Origin: Toxorhynchites rutilus septentrionalis
Taxonomy: Eukaryota > Arthropoda > Insecta > Diptera > Culicidae
Assembly (NCBI RefSeq): GCF_029784135.1
Contig: NC_073746.1
Span: 35,073,378 to 35,137,377 of the forward strand
Direction of reading: 5' to 3'
Length of the DNA stretch: 64,000 nt
The position numbers and the translations under genes are program-made. A model generated the notes under the pieces. The model worked only from the letters and a program-made list of their open reading frames with translations, ran no database searches and was not told the DNA's origin. Positions 41,451 through 55,056 of the stretch are shown piece after piece (the first letter of the stretch is position 1; the number at the start of each line of letters is the position of its first letter).

Positions 41451-44239
41451 TAATCATATCTCTTGAACCATGATTTGAGGGAAACTTTAGGAATGATAGA
41501 ATACAGCCACCGACCTTTATCACTTCCATTCCAACTTGTCTGCCAAGATTCAAGTGCACGTTCACGAGGAATATTCAGATATTCATCAAAAGTAATGGGC
41601 CTATGAAATAAGACTCCTTCCATAGCGCCCTTTTTAGCTAGAAAATCTACTTTTTCATTTCCTGGTATTGAACAATGAGAGGGAATCCATACAAAAGTGA
41701 TATTAAATGATCTACTCATCGAAACACTTAAAAGCTGTTGGATTCCAGACAAGAAATACGAGAAATATCTAGACCTTACCGAACGAAGTGCCTCTAAAGA
41801 GCTGAGACTATCAGAAAAGATGTAAAAATGTTCGAGTGACAAGGACTGAATATGTTGTAAAGCAGTGTATATCGCAGCCAATTCCACATCAAACACCGAA
41901 CAAGGCAAACTAAGCTTACGGAATGTGGAGAAGTTAACATTAAATACCTCAAAGCCTGTGGAACCATGAAGACTGGATCCATCAGTAAAAAAAGTTTTGG
42001 TTGAGTCAATATGTTTATATCTTGACAAGAATATTGCAGGCATAACTATTTGGCGGAGATCACCTGAAATACCACTAACATAAACTTTCATTGTCAAGTC
42101 AAAATTAATAGAAGGATTGAACAAAATTGAAGGAATGGATTGGAAACCAGATGAAGCCGATGGGCTTTCCAGAGTCAGAAATTCATGATATAGCAACATT
42201 TGCTTAGATTGAGTACCTAAGGTTAGCATTTTTTCAAAGTTTGCTATCACTATCGGATTGAGTGTTTTACAACGTATCAAAAAACGGAATGATAACTCGA
42301 AAAAGCGCACAGAAAGAGGAAGGATGCCAGCTAAAATTTCTAGGCTCATTGTATGCGTTGACTGCATACATCCTAGAGCAATACGCAAACAGCGATATTT
42401 AATTCTCTCCAGTTGCAGAATATGAGTACGGGTAGCGGATCTGAAGCAAAAACTTCCATACTCCATAACAGATAGAACGGTTGTGTTATACAACCTAATT
42501 AAGTCGTCAGGATGGGCCCCCCACCAAGTCCCTGTTATGGATAGAAAAAAAATTATTCGTTTCTGACATTTTTGTTTCAAGTAGCCTATGTGTTTACCCC
42601 ATGTGCCTCCGGAGTCAAACACAACTCCTAAATACTTGAATGGCAAAGAGAGCCTAATTGTTCTACCCAAAAGTTTAAGTTGCAGTTGATCAGGATGGTG
42701 TTTTCTTGAAAACACAACCATCTCTGACTTTTCAGTAGAAAACTCAAAACCCAATTTACAATCCCAATCAACCAAATTATCAAGAGAAATCTGCAAGGGA
42801 TTATACAGATCAATACTGTCTTTGCCCATTACCGACACTACACAATCATCTGCATATTGTCTCAAAGTACAGTTACCTGATAAACAAACATCAATGTCAT
42901 TTACATAAAAGTTGTAAAGGATTGGACTAAGACATGAGCCTTGAGGGAGACCCATGTAGCTAATTCGTAAAACTGACGAAGAACCCTGGGAAAAACTCAT
43001 ATGTTTTTCACGCATAAGGTTAAACAGAAAACTATTTAATTTTGGAGAAAACCCATTTAGATGAAGTTTTTCAAAAAGAACCTCAATGGAAACTGAATCA
43101 AAGGCACCCTTGATGTCTAGGAACACTGATGCCATTTGTTTCTTTTTACACAAGGCGATGTCAACCTCTGATGAAAGCAGAGCAAGACAATCATTAGTTC
43201 CTTTGCCTCTACGAAACCCGAACTGCGAAGGTGAGAGAAGGTTGTTGGATTCTATCCAGCTGTCTAAGCGACTTAGAATAATTTGCTCTAATAATTTACG
43301 CTTGAACGCTTTCGATTTTTCTTTATAAAAATCTGTGCAATCTTGATCCCACCACAGATTAGGAGGACGACTGCGAAACGAATTCCCAGGAAAACGTTTC
43401 GTCTGAGCATCAATATCACTATCATGAATTAATCCAGCTAGAAAATTATACTCTTCTAACGGGGGTAACTCATGAACTAATGCCACTGATTCTGAAATAA
43501 TTGAAGAATATCTCTTCCAATCAATGTTTCTAGATAAATCATGCTGAACATTCATAGTTCCTGACGATTCAGAATAATTCGAAATAGAAACGGTGATTGG
43601 CAAATGATCACTTCCATGTGGATCTTGGATAACCTTCCAATAACACTCTAATGATAAAGAGGAAGAACAAAGGGATAGATCGAAGCGACTTGCGCGGCCT
43701 GGTGATGGAGCAATTCTTGTTATATCACCTGTATTCAAAATTGTCATGTTGAATTCATCGCATAGATCATAAATAGAATTAGCTCTGCGATCGTCAAAAG
43801 ACTCACCCCAGCCAATTCCATATGAGTAGAAATCTCCTAAAATAAGATGATGTTGCGGTAGAAGCTCAATTATATTCACAAGGTTTCGATAATTAAGCAT
43901 TGTACTTGGTGGAATATAAATAGAAGCAATGCACAAATCTCTACCTTTGATACGTGCCTGACACGCAAGAATTTCAATTCCTGTGACTAAAGGCAGGGGA
44001 ATCCTGTAAAATGGATAGCATTTTTTAATACCTATGAGAACTCCTCCATAGGAATCATCACGGTCTAAACGAATAATATTGAAATCATGGGTGTTTAACA
44101 CATTGTCCGAATGAAGCCATGTTTCAGATAAAGCAAACATATCACAATTCAAAAAAATGGAGCATTTGCTTGAAAGAGTCAAGTTTTGGTAGAATATTTC
44201 TACAATTCCACTGTAAAATAGTAGATTTCTCTGACTCAT
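41450..44239 (-). CDS. LINE copy 2 ORF2: endonuclease, deleted RT, RNase H
   Basis: 929 open codons. The first 35 or so residues are out of register with copy 1 (start of endonuclease lost by frameshift). Then follow DMFALSETWL, LILGDFYSYG (family GDFNSHG) and GSDHLPI. About 190 codons are missing in frame at EKSKAFK-RKLLEQ (about 43305), removing the end of the spacer and the RT fingers. Motif A (FLDIKGAFDS), B (GLPQGSCLSPILYN) and C (RQYADDCVVSV) remain, as do RNase H motifs FFTDGS, ELAAIYTAL, IFSDSLSS and WIPSHCSIPGNEKVD. The frame stops at SLKSWFKRYD, where ITmD37E inserted. Confidence 0.9.
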   Translation of the reverse strand: MSQRNLLFYSGIVEIFYQNLTLSSKCSIFLNCDMFALSETWLHSDNVLNTHDFNIIRLDRDDSYGGVLIGIKKCYPFYRIPLPLVTGIEILACQARIKGRDLCIASIYIPPSTMLNYRNLVNIIELLPQHHLILGDFYSYGIGWGESFDDRRANSIYDLCDEFNMTILNTGDITRIAPSPGRASRFDLSLCSSSLSLECYWKVIQDPHGSDHLPITVSISNYSESSGTMNVQHDLSRNIDWKRYSSIISESVALVHELPPLEEYNFLAGLIHDSDIDAQTKRFPGNSFRSRPPNLWWDQDCTDFYKEKSKAFKRKLLEQIILSRLDSWIESNNLLSPSQFGFRRGKGTNDCLALLSSEVDIALCKKKQMASVFLDIKGAFDSVSIEVLFEKLHLNGFSPKLNSFLFNLMREKHMSFSQGSSSVLRISYMGLPQGSCLSPILYNFYVNDIDVCLSGNCTLRQYADDCVVSVMGKDSIDLYNPLQISLDNLVDWDCKLGFEFSTEKSEMVVFSRKHHPDQLQLKLLGRTIRLSLPFKYLGVVFDSGGTWGKHIGYLKQKCQKRIIFFLSITGTWWGAHPDDLIRLYNTTVLSVMEYGSFCFRSATRTHILQLERIKYRCLRIALGCMQSTHTMSLEILAGILPLSVRFFELSFRFLIRCKTLNPIVIANFEKMLTLGTQSKQMLLYHEFLTLESPSASSGFQSIPSILFNPSINFDLTMKVYVSGISGDLRQIVMPAIFLSRYKHIDSTKTFFTDGSSLHGSTGFEVFNVNFSTFRKLSLPCSVFDVELAAIYTALQHIQSLSLEHFYIFSDSLSSLEALRSVRSRYFSYFLSGIQQLLSVSMSRSFNITFVWIPSHCSIPGNEKVDFLAKKGAMEGVLFHRPITFDEYLNIPRERALESWQTSWNGSDKGRWLYSIIPKVSLKSWFKRYD

Positions 44240-44249
44240 TCAGTAAATT

Positions 44250-45350
44250 AGGCATCGAAATTAATGAAGGAGAGGAGGGGCCACTTTGAAACCATTTGCT
44301 TAGCTAACTGACTGATAGTAGGGAGTCAAGCAGAAATGAGACATTTCATTGAATCTGAAATTCCGAAAATATCAAAAATTCATCCAACAATCGAAGAAAA
44401 GGAAATACCTCCTGTAAATGATTGGGGTTCAGGAGCCGATTGAGAAGCGAATCTGGAATGACTTGACAATTCAGGGAAATGAACGTCATAGTTAGAGGAT
44501 CCCCAACCAGGAGGGTTATTGTTGGAAGGAGCAGAAAAATGAGAAGAAGCTTCTGGTTGATTAAAGGATAATCCTCTTTGTTTAGCAGGCTTGGAGGAGG
44601 AAGTATTTTTTCTTCTCCTAGCTCTTCTTGCGATTATTGGATCGAAAGTAGTATCCGATTCATCATCCTCTGATAAAACAGAGAAACGATTTTCTGAAAC
44701 CTCGGATACCTGAGGTGAAGCTGTCTTGAGAATATCAGCAATGGATCGGTTAGAACGATCCTTAAGTGATTGTTTAAGTTTAATAGAACGGGATTTATAT
44801 TTTGGACATTCCTTAACTGTGTGAGGAACACCTCCACAAAGAATGCATTTATCAGCATCCTTATTGCAAGTGCTTTCATCATGGTCGACTCCACATTAGA
44901 ACATTTAATTTTATTGCAACATAAGGTTTTAGTGTGACCTAACTGTTCGCAATTAGTGCATGTCATAATTTTGGGAGTAAATAATCGAACTGGAAGACGA
45001 AGCTTATCAATGAGCACATAATTTGGAAGAGCTGTGCCCTCAAAGGAGATTCTGAAAGAACCAGATGGGAAATATTTCTTTTCGTTACCATCCATTAAAA
45101 ATGAATTCAGAGATCTTACTTCCGAAATTTTCACATGTGGAAGTTTTACATCATGAAAAATACCCTCTGCGTTTTCGAAATCGTTTAGTTGGAGAGATTT
45201 TTCCGAAACCACATCGATTTCAACAATGTGTGCCGGAATATACACTCGATATTCATCAGTGAACAAAGAATTATTAACAATCGCATTAGCGTCTTTGCAA
45301 TCCGAGAGCACAACACGAAGTTTGTCTTTATTCACTTTTGTAATTTCCAA
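44250..45350 (-). pseudogene. LINE copy 2 ORF1, zinc-knuckle part, frameshifted
   Basis: Starts in the ORF1 core (VNKDKLRVVLSDCKDAN; FRISFEGTALPNYVLIDKLR) and the first knuckle CTNCEQLGHTKTLCC. The frame then shifts near 44900. The second and third knuckles (CGVDHDESTC; CILCGGVPHTVKEC) and the Ser/Pro-rich C-terminus are readable in another frame down to about 44250. The orthologous ORF in copy 1 has the same architecture. Non-functional as written. Confidence 0.75.
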
Positions 45351-45356
45351 GACACT

Positions 45357-45626
45357 TTAGTACTTAGACTTCAAGTCTTTGCAAATTTGGGTCACCCTTA
45401 AAGGTGTCCCTTTGGGACGGAAGAATACCACCCAACGTGTTTTCGATGATCCCGAAACGTTCTGGTATTGTCGAATTCGAGAAAGATTCTTGGAAGGAAC
45501 ATTCTCAATGATTGAATGCTGAAGAGAATTAATTGGATTTTGAACCGAGGTCAGTGAAACAGGATCATTTGTTGGTTGTATAAATAAATAAATAAAGAAA
45601 CAGATAAATAGAATAAAACAAATCAA
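45357..45626 (-). pseudogene. LINE copy 2 ORF1, N-terminal part
   Basis: Contains RWVVFFRPKGTPLRVTQICKDL, which corresponds to GPWVVFLRLKPKGKNLNVIQIMKDL across the copy 1 frameshift. Upstream residues (SLQHSIIENVPS) are plausible ORF1 sequence, but the first 25 or so codons are AT-rich and probably non-coding, so the LINE is truncated at about 45590. A stop separates it from the downstream part at 45350. Confidence 0.65.
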
Positions 45627-46627
45627 AAACTTAGCTGCTTTATATTTTCCAGTGGCAAGAGATCTTCAAAAATCCTGTTCCAAGGTTTAATACAGCTTCA
45701 CACACCGAAAAGAACTTGAGAATGCAACAACCGAATATCTTCTTCGGGGAATTTCATTTCAAAATTTGAAATATTCGTTATGATGAAAATTATACGTCAC
45801 CTTTATTCCACGGCTTGCTGATGTATCAAAAGTTAAAAAATAATAGGTACCATATATCAAATGGGATGTGTAATTCAATGCCACACCAGGAACCATTTGG
45901 CAGTCCCTCAAACCTCCAGGTTATGACATCCACATTACACATTTCACTGCTCCGCTTGCACACCAATTGATAACGTCAACGACTAAGTAATGGAAAAATT
46001 CTAAGAGAGGATTAGGATTCATAATTCTACTTTCCCTCACTCCCACCACTCCCCTTCAGATTATGGGCATTAATATTTTATCATGTTTTACACAGCAACT
46101 GTTCGAAGGCGGCCGTAAATATTAATTATCGTGTTTGACCCAATGTTCGACAGGTCACGGAAAGCATAACTCTCGAGCGTAATTTTTCACTTTCTTTCAC
46201 TCTACTCTGTTGCCACTCCTCATTGATAATGTTTTCCGAAGGAAAACCAACGCCCCAAAATACCCTGTCATTAGCACGTCACATTTTTCGGATTTACTGC
46301 AGTGCCAGTAAAGGGCTTCCGTGTAAATTTGTTTCAATCGAAATATGAGCGCAAATTGAGCAAGAGGGGCGGGAATAAAGCCTGGTAATGGCATTGAGGC
46401 GCTTGCCTTTCGGAAATAATGATTTCGGACGAAACTCATTGCATTTCATTTACAGAGAAAGGTGTGGAATGATGTGTTCCAAGGAGTAAGGGAAGGGAAT
46501 TTAATCGTGGTTCGAAATACTTCAAAGATGAAACTTTTATCTTTCCACCAGAAATTCTTCGTTATACCGCAATCAAAACAGTTCTGGGAACTCCTCTCTT
46601 GGTACGAACATTCGATTATATTTGACA
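45627..46627. other. Low-copy, gene-free stretch
   Basis: GC-balanced at 45.9-46.6 kb, no matches in the window and no ORF with recognisable features. Possible host sequence. Confidence 0.4.
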
Positions 46628-47905
46628 TTAGCTGACCCGGCAAACTTCGTCCCGCTCAAAATTTGTGTTTTGTTATCAATACCTTCAAACATCCACGTTT
46701 TCTTACTATGAGCAAGTTCACGAGTTCAATCGCAGAACTGTTCATTGATTGATCTTCTAATCGACTCCGTTGAATTTAACTTTTACTATAAAATTCCTAG
46801 TATCTCTAACAAAACTCATCATTATAATATCAAATTATTTTCAGACACAATTCTCGTTCAATATTTTTCAACCACTTGCAAATAACATGTTTCTCCGTTA
46901 CATGGAATAAATGTTTTATACAGAAAATATGATAGAATCAGTTCAGAGTTCTGCTTTTATCAAACACATCCGGCGATCCTTTTTTTGGTATAGATAGAAG
47001 AAGATATAGGAGTGCGTTTCATCACATTAAAACCCATTTCCAGTTTTGAACAAAGATCAATTTCGCTAGCGTAAACATCAAATGGACTAATAGCCATTGT
47101 CACCATGTAATTGTAGAACATATGGAAGTTTTTCGAATTTTCCCTTTTTCCTTCAGAGTTTTCCGAAAATTTTCAATTGTCATGTATGGTTGGAATAGGG
47201 AGGGGTGTCTTATCAGGGGTGTCTTACCATTATAGAAACATTGCTCATACCCAAAACCCCTAACATCCCAAATTGTGCTTGATTAGTTTGCGAGTTATGC
47301 AGAAGTTTGTGAATCGTTTGTATGGCAGCCTCCCTTAGAGAGGGGGTGGAGTGTATTCACCATAGAAACGTTTCGTGCCCTGTAAAACCTTCACATGCCA
47401 AATATGGCTCCATTTGCTTGATTAGTTTTCGAGTTATGCAGAATTTGTGTTTCTTTTGTATGACAGCTCACCCTTAGAGAGCGGGAGGTGTGTCTAACCA
47501 TCATAGAAACATTTATTGCACCCTAAAACCTCAATATGCCCAATATGAATAATGCAGAAATTTGTGTTTCATTCGTATGGCAGCTCCCTCTTAGAGAGGG
47601 GGGTGGAGAGTCTAACCATCGTAGAAACATTTATTGCACCCTAAACCCTCCATATGCCTAATTTGGTTCCATTTGCTTGATTAGTTCTCGAGTTATGCAG
47701 AAATTTGTGTTTCATTTCTATGGCAGACCCCCCCCCCCTTCTCTTCAAAAAGGTAGGAGGAGTGTTGAACCACCTTAGAAATGTTCCTTGCTCCCTAAAA
47801 CCTCCACATGCCAAATGTGGTTCAGTTTGCTTGATTGGTTCTTGAATTATGCAGAAATGTATGCTTCATTTGTATGGCAGTACAAATCAGTGTATGGCAG
47901 TATGG
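46628..47905 (-). mobile_element. Helitron/DINE-like element, copy C (inverted, 5'-truncated)
   Basis: Minus-strand copy. The 3' end on the minus strand is GGGACGAAGTTTGCCGGGTC then AGCTAAT, a CTAA variant of the Helitron CTRR end followed by T. The internal TCTTCTATCTATACC module is at about 47003. About five tandem units follow, each with C-run/G-run pairs (47150-47880). The 5' microsatellite portion is missing, and the copy breaks off in a GTATGGCAGT repeat near 47890. Confidence 0.7.
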
Positions 47906-48718
47906 CAGTGATCCAATCTCAACTATAACAGAGGCATTGAATTTCTACCAACCTCTGATAGTTTCTGGGTCAAATACCAAAACCTGTAGAGAAGCAGAAG
48001 CATTAAGAACCTCGAGTTGGACTATTTTAGGCATATTTAACGATATTTTACAGTCAAAATACAAATTAAAATATACAATCATACAAATCAAAACAAACCT
48101 ATCGGCAAGACTTTCTGCACACCACTTCCAACCAGGTTACACAAACGGCAGCCCTCATTCGCCAGTGGAGCATTTGAAAGCGAAATCGCTTGAATCCTTC
48201 GCGGAATTTTAACTCAAGCTTCCCAGAAAACGACACAATGCGAAATACAACGGATACGGCGAACGAGATTATAATGCTCATCTAATCTACATATTGTAGC
48301 AAGGTGAAAAAAGCTCACTTCCAAGTCGTTTCCCGGAACGTAATTATTTCAGTCGTGCCAAATTCACAATTAAACCACGTTTTCATCCGATGTGCAAATT
48401 GTTGTGGAGGTAAATAATTTGATCGAATTAAAATCCTGTACCTACCTACAGTCGAGTATTCGCACGTTCGCACTCTCGCGAGAGTTGTGCCTTCCACTTG
48501 TAATTACCATATACCGACATATCCACACGCAATGTAATTTTGCTGATCCACAAAGTTGGCTCATCTAATTTTCCGCAAGGTAAACTCAGCGTTCTCATGT
48601 GATTGCTTATGCTTTTTTTCTTTTGCGTAAGGGTGATATTATCTAATTGTTGAACATAGTGCGTCTCCATTAACAGTACGGCGTTTTCAAAGAAGCGGTT
48701 TCAGTTCCATGCTGCATA
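47906..48718. other. Low-copy, gene-free stretch
   Basis: Open frames up to about 125 codons run out of the neighbouring repeat and carry no domain. GC-balanced sequence at 48.1-48.7 kb shows no repeats. Confidence 0.4.
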
Positions 48719-48914
48719 TAAGGGGCTGTTCTCATACCACGTGGACAACTTTAGGGGGGGTAGGGGATATCAAAATGTCCACGCTTGCCCACGGAGTGGG
48801 GGGACGGTGTATAGATTATGTCCACGTGGACACGAAGAATAAATATTTTTTTCAAATATAATTACCGGAACATTTATTTCCGTAATCTATATAATATATA
48901 TATAACATGTTCTA

Positions 48915-49790
48915 AATCTTCTTTCAACATTCCTTTGCGACTAGATCTCTACGACTAGAATTCAATTTTGTATCAAGTCTTATTTTTTTTTTCAAAGAAG
49001 ACTAGCTCATTGAATTCGATTTTCTATATCGATTATCTGAATCGGTCGAGTTGTTCAAAAGTTATGAATTTGAAAAACGTCATTTTGGGAAAAAAGAGGG
49101 AAAATGATTTCTTAGATTATCGGTTAATTTTGAAAAATCATAATCTAAAAACGAAAAAGAACACATCTCTGATATTCGAATATGTTATGCCAAAAATCCT
49201 CAGCTTTCAAGAAAAAGTATAAAAATAATAGCAACTTTGATCCCGAGAGCATGTAAACTATAAAAAGCAAATACAATCAATAATGACGAAAACAAAATTA
49301 AAATGTTTTGAAAGTGTAGAATTTTTTCAATGAAGTCTATATCATTGGCTTCATTTTGATATATCAATCGTTTGAATCGGTTCAGCAGTTCGAAACTCAT
49401 GATTTTTTGAAGAAATGATAATGAGGAAAATATTTATATTTCGAACTATCAGTTATCTCTGGAAAAACAATATTCAAAAAAGAAAAAGAACACATCTCTG
49501 ATAATTGGATATGTTATGTAAATTATAAAAAACAATTACAATCAAAAATTACAAAAACAAAATTCAAAATTTTCAGATAATCATTCCATAATCATTAAAC
49601 ACTAAGTTAGAGGAAGTGTACCTATAACATTCAAATACAAACCGCATGATTTTCGAAAGGTTAACTCATTCTTTTTTACTGTTCATACTGTTCAGCAGTC
49701 TTTCTCGTTATCAATAAAAGACTTATATACTTTTTTTTCTTTTTTTCGTTTAGCTTTTCCTTTTCCATTTTTCCATTTCCTTTTCCATAC
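48915..49790. repeat. Dispersed repeat, copy 2 of the 0.75-0.9-kb family
   Basis: Fuller version of 36302-37060, with about 100 extra bp at 49316-49415. It lies between 34-bp direct repeats (48858-48891 and 49795-49828). Confidence 0.8.
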
Positions 49791-49849
49791 CTTAATAATT
49801 ACCGGTACATTTGTTTCCGTAATCTATACCTCCACTTAATCTATATATC

Positions 49850-51416
<1,567 letters not shown>

Positions 51417-51417
51417 T

Positions 51418-53049
51418 ATATATATATGGGGTTCTGTCCGTCTGTCTGCCTGTGTGTCTGTCTGTCTGATTGTTATGGACTCGGAAACTACTGGACCGAT
51501 CAACATGAAAATTGGTATGTAGGGGTTTTTGGGGCCGGGGAAGGTTTTCGTGATAGTTTGAGACACCTCCACCCTCTCTAAAGGGGGGCTGCCATACAAA
51601 TGAAATACAAATTTCTGCATTACTCGAGAATTATTCAAGCAAATGGAACCAAATTAGGCATATTGAGGTTTTAGGGGGCAATAAATGTTTCAATTGTAGT
51701 TAGACTCTAGCAAATACCCCCCCCCTCCCCTGAGGAGGGCTGCCATACAAATGAAACACAAATTTCTGCATTACTCTAGAAATAATCAAGCAAATGAAAC
51801 CAAATTTTGCATGTGAAGGTTTTAGGATGCAATAAATATTTCTATGATGGTAAGATTCTCCACTGCCAAACAAATGAAACACAAATTTTTGCATAACTCG
51901 AGAATTAATCAAGCAAATTAAACCAAATTTGGCATGTCGAGATTTTAGAGTGCAATAAATGTTTTTACGGTAGTAAGATACTTCTCCCTCTTCTCTAAGA
52001 GGGGGCTGCCATACAAATGAAACACAAATTTCTGCATAACTCAAGAACTAATCAAGCATATGGAGGTTTTAGGGTGCAATAAATGTTTCTATGATGGTTA
52101 GACTCTCCACCCCCTTTCTAAGGAGGGGCTGCTATACAAATGAAACACAAATTTCTGAATTATTCGATAATTAATCAAGCAAACGAACCCAAATTTGGCA
52201 TGTGGAGGTTTTAGGATGCAATAAATATTTCTATGGTAGATACTCCTCACGCTCTCTAAGGGTGGGCTGTCATACAAATGAAACACAAATTTCTGCATAA
52301 CTCGAAAACTAATCAAGCACAATTTGGGATGTGAGGGTTTTTGGGAATGATAAATGTTTCTATAATGGTATGACACCCCTCCCTCCTCTGGAATGGAGAG
52401 TGGGTCCCATAAAAATATTACTAATATTTCAACCAAAAATATTCCAACCAAACAATTGAGAATTTTCGGAAAAATCTGAAGGGAAAAGGGAAAATTCGGA
52501 GTATGTTCAACAATTACATAAATTCCCATATGTTCTACAATTACATAGTGACAAGTGCTGTAAGTTCATTTGATGTTTGCGCTAGCGAAATTGATCTTTG
52601 TTCGAAACTTGAAATGGATTTTAATGTGATGAAACGCACTCCTATATCTTCTTCTATCTACAAAAAAAAAACGGATCGCCAGATGTGTTGATAGGAGCAG
52701 AACTCGGGGAAGGAATTGTCCGATTTAGGGCTGTCTTCATTCTATCATATTTTCTGTATAAAACATTTATTCCATGTAACGGAGAAACATGTTATTTGCA
52801 AGTGGTTGAAAAATCTTGAACGAGAATTGTGTCTGAAAATAATCTGATATTGTAATGATGAGTTTTGTTAGAAATAATAGGAATTTTATAGTAAAAGGTA
52901 AATTCAACAGGGACGAATAGAAGATCAATCAATGAACAGTTCTGCGATTGGACCCATGAACCTGCTCATAGTAAGAAAACATGAATGTTTGAAGGTATTG
53001 ATAACAAAAAACAAATTTTGGGCGGGACGAAGTTTGCCGGGTCAGCTAG
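51418..53049 (+). mobile_element. Helitron/DINE-like element, copy D
   Basis: Most complete 3' end of the four copies: GGGACGAAGTTTGCCGGGTC then AGCTAG|T (ends 53049). The 5' part is (TA)n, GGGGTTCTGTCCGTCTGTC, then GGACTCGGAAACTACTGG, then about six tandem units (51560-52400) with C-run/G-run pairs, and the internal TCTTCTATCTAC module at about 52650. Non-coding. Confidence 0.75.
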
Positions 53050-53059
53050 TCATCAATAA

Positions 53060-54937
53060 ACTGATAAAATTTGCCTGAGAGTACTTCATTTATTTTTACT
53101 AAATCATTGGACTTCTTTCAGTGAAATCCATATTTCTGAAAAAAAAACTCACATTTACTCCAACATTTTCGTAAACTCGAGAAGACCCGAACATTATTCC
53201 GCGAATTGTCTTAAAAGCTATCAATCTTTATCGCTACTTTCACCGCTAGCAGTCAAGAATAACTCTGAAAAACCAATCGTAACTGTTGTTCCGTGACTTG
53301 AGATTAAAATTGAAGCCTCGGAGCGAAAAATGTTACATTGGACGTTTTGACTGTTCGCGATTGCACCTTGGTTTTATTACGTTGCACGACAAGAATTTGA
53401 ACTAACCACTGAACGACAATCCAAATATCAGCATTTTGTTCTAAAGACAGATTATCATTGTTATCATTCGTTGAATTGCACTGAAATGGATAACACCTGA
53501 AAGAAACAAAAACTCAAAACGACCGAAGTAAGACTTCGTGTTGTTTTGACTGCTTTGTTACTTCGGTCGTTTCGGTCGTCGGAGGAAAGTGGCGTCCGAA
53601 GTGACAGCCGGGTGCTTAAAATCCTAATCTATACATTGGATGTTTTTTGTATCGGCGATAAAAAGACGAAGAAGATATATACGTCAACAATTGTTTTTGT
53701 AATGCATTCAATGATTGAAAACTAATAGCGGGAACCCATTAACTTGATTACATTTGCTGCATAGGCCCTTTTCAAAAGTTACGCGAGAATTCCATAATGG
53801 TTGAGTTTTCATGATATTACGAATATAGATTTCTATAGATTTTTTTTCTAACTCGAGAACAGTTAGTGTTAGAATGAAAATGTCTGTATAGTTTTTCATG
53901 CAGAATTACGTGTAAAATCAATTTTTTGTATTCCTTTTCTCGAAAAGTTACAATTTTTCAAAGTATTGGAATTTTATCAATTCCTAGGATTTAATATTTA
54001 CATTTGCGTAAGATAATCCATGCACCACTAGTCGTTATAATTTCCTATGATCCTCTTCTCTCTCCACGCTAATAACCTTTTGTTTACATCGAGTACCAAA
54101 TTCACTAGACATTTAAATTACTACGAAAGAAGTGTACACATACGACCGTAAAGGGTTAATGAATTGCAGAATGATCGATAAGGATTTAAAAAATAATAAA
54201 ATATTTTAATACGCTTTCAATACCCTCTGAAAATTCTCCGAACTATGGCGGAAAAGGTTTCGTATTGCGCTACCGACTATAGGTGAATCGGAGATCCAGA
54301 GTGAAGATGAATCGGCATTTGCTGAGATCAATCATATTCCGGAGTGGGCAAAGATCTGCACTCAACAAAAAAAAAATTAACAGAATGCGCGTCGAAAATT
54401 TTGAGTGCGTTTTGGAACGCTGTAACTCTGACATAAAACGATGCATTTGTCGAAGCAAAAACTGGGTCTTGTATAGAACATTTCAAAACTGCCCGTCGAT
54501 TTGCTGTGTGATCGTTATGTCATGAAATATGCATAATCCAAAATGAAAGGATAATTTTTCATTCGATTTCCAGATGGAATAAGTACACTTCTGAAATGAA
54601 ATGAATCAATCTTCGAAGTTGTGTAGTTTATATTCAGATGCAGATTGTTCCTCACCTGGTCAACTTTACATTACGAGTTTCCGTGTTGGCACACCAAATA
54701 GCCTGCATATCTTCGCTGATAATGGAAAAAAACATAAAAATCTTGATAACTCAAAAGTATTTCAAAATTAAATGAAACATGTGCTTTGTCATGCTACTCA
54801 TTTCTTTACCGTACAACAACAATGAGCCACAGTAAAGCTGGTACAGCAGGGTACAGCTAGTAAAATTTGAAATAAAATAAACTTAAATGGAATTCAGGCG
54901 CAATTCAGTTATTTCTTTAATTATCAAAAAAGGAAAA
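53060..54937. other. Gene-free stretch with a hairpin
   Basis: AT-rich to mixed. A perfect 12-bp inverted repeat CGACCGAAGTAA lies at 53520-53531 and 53558-53569. No coding feature was supported. Confidence 0.4.
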
Positions 54938-55056
54938 ATGTCCACGTGGACAAAGGAAGGTAGAGGTATGAAAATGTCCACGCTTGTCCACGAAGGGGGA
55001 GAGGGGAGTCTAAAATCGTACTTTTTCTGTCCACGTGGTATGTAGACAGCCCCTAA

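Larger units (their letters stand above)
40030..45626 (-). mobile_element. LINE copy 2, bisected by ITmD37E
   Basis: Related to LINE copy 1 but clearly diverged. The ORF1 N-terminal part is at 45626-45357, the rest of ORF1 at 45350-44250 (frameshifted), ORF2 at 44239-41450. After the transposon the ORF2 tail continues at 40150-40040 as YSRDFIRVVCRLKSNHYS and SNLCICG, matching LSRDFIRTFSRLMSNHCS and SNLCVCG of copy 1. Both ends of the element are truncated: no poly(A) and no leader were found. Confidence 0.85.

Noticed and set aside
47835..48212. 125-codon plus-strand ORF
   Set aside because: It begins in the truncated end of DINE-like copy C and runs into low-copy sequence. No domain.
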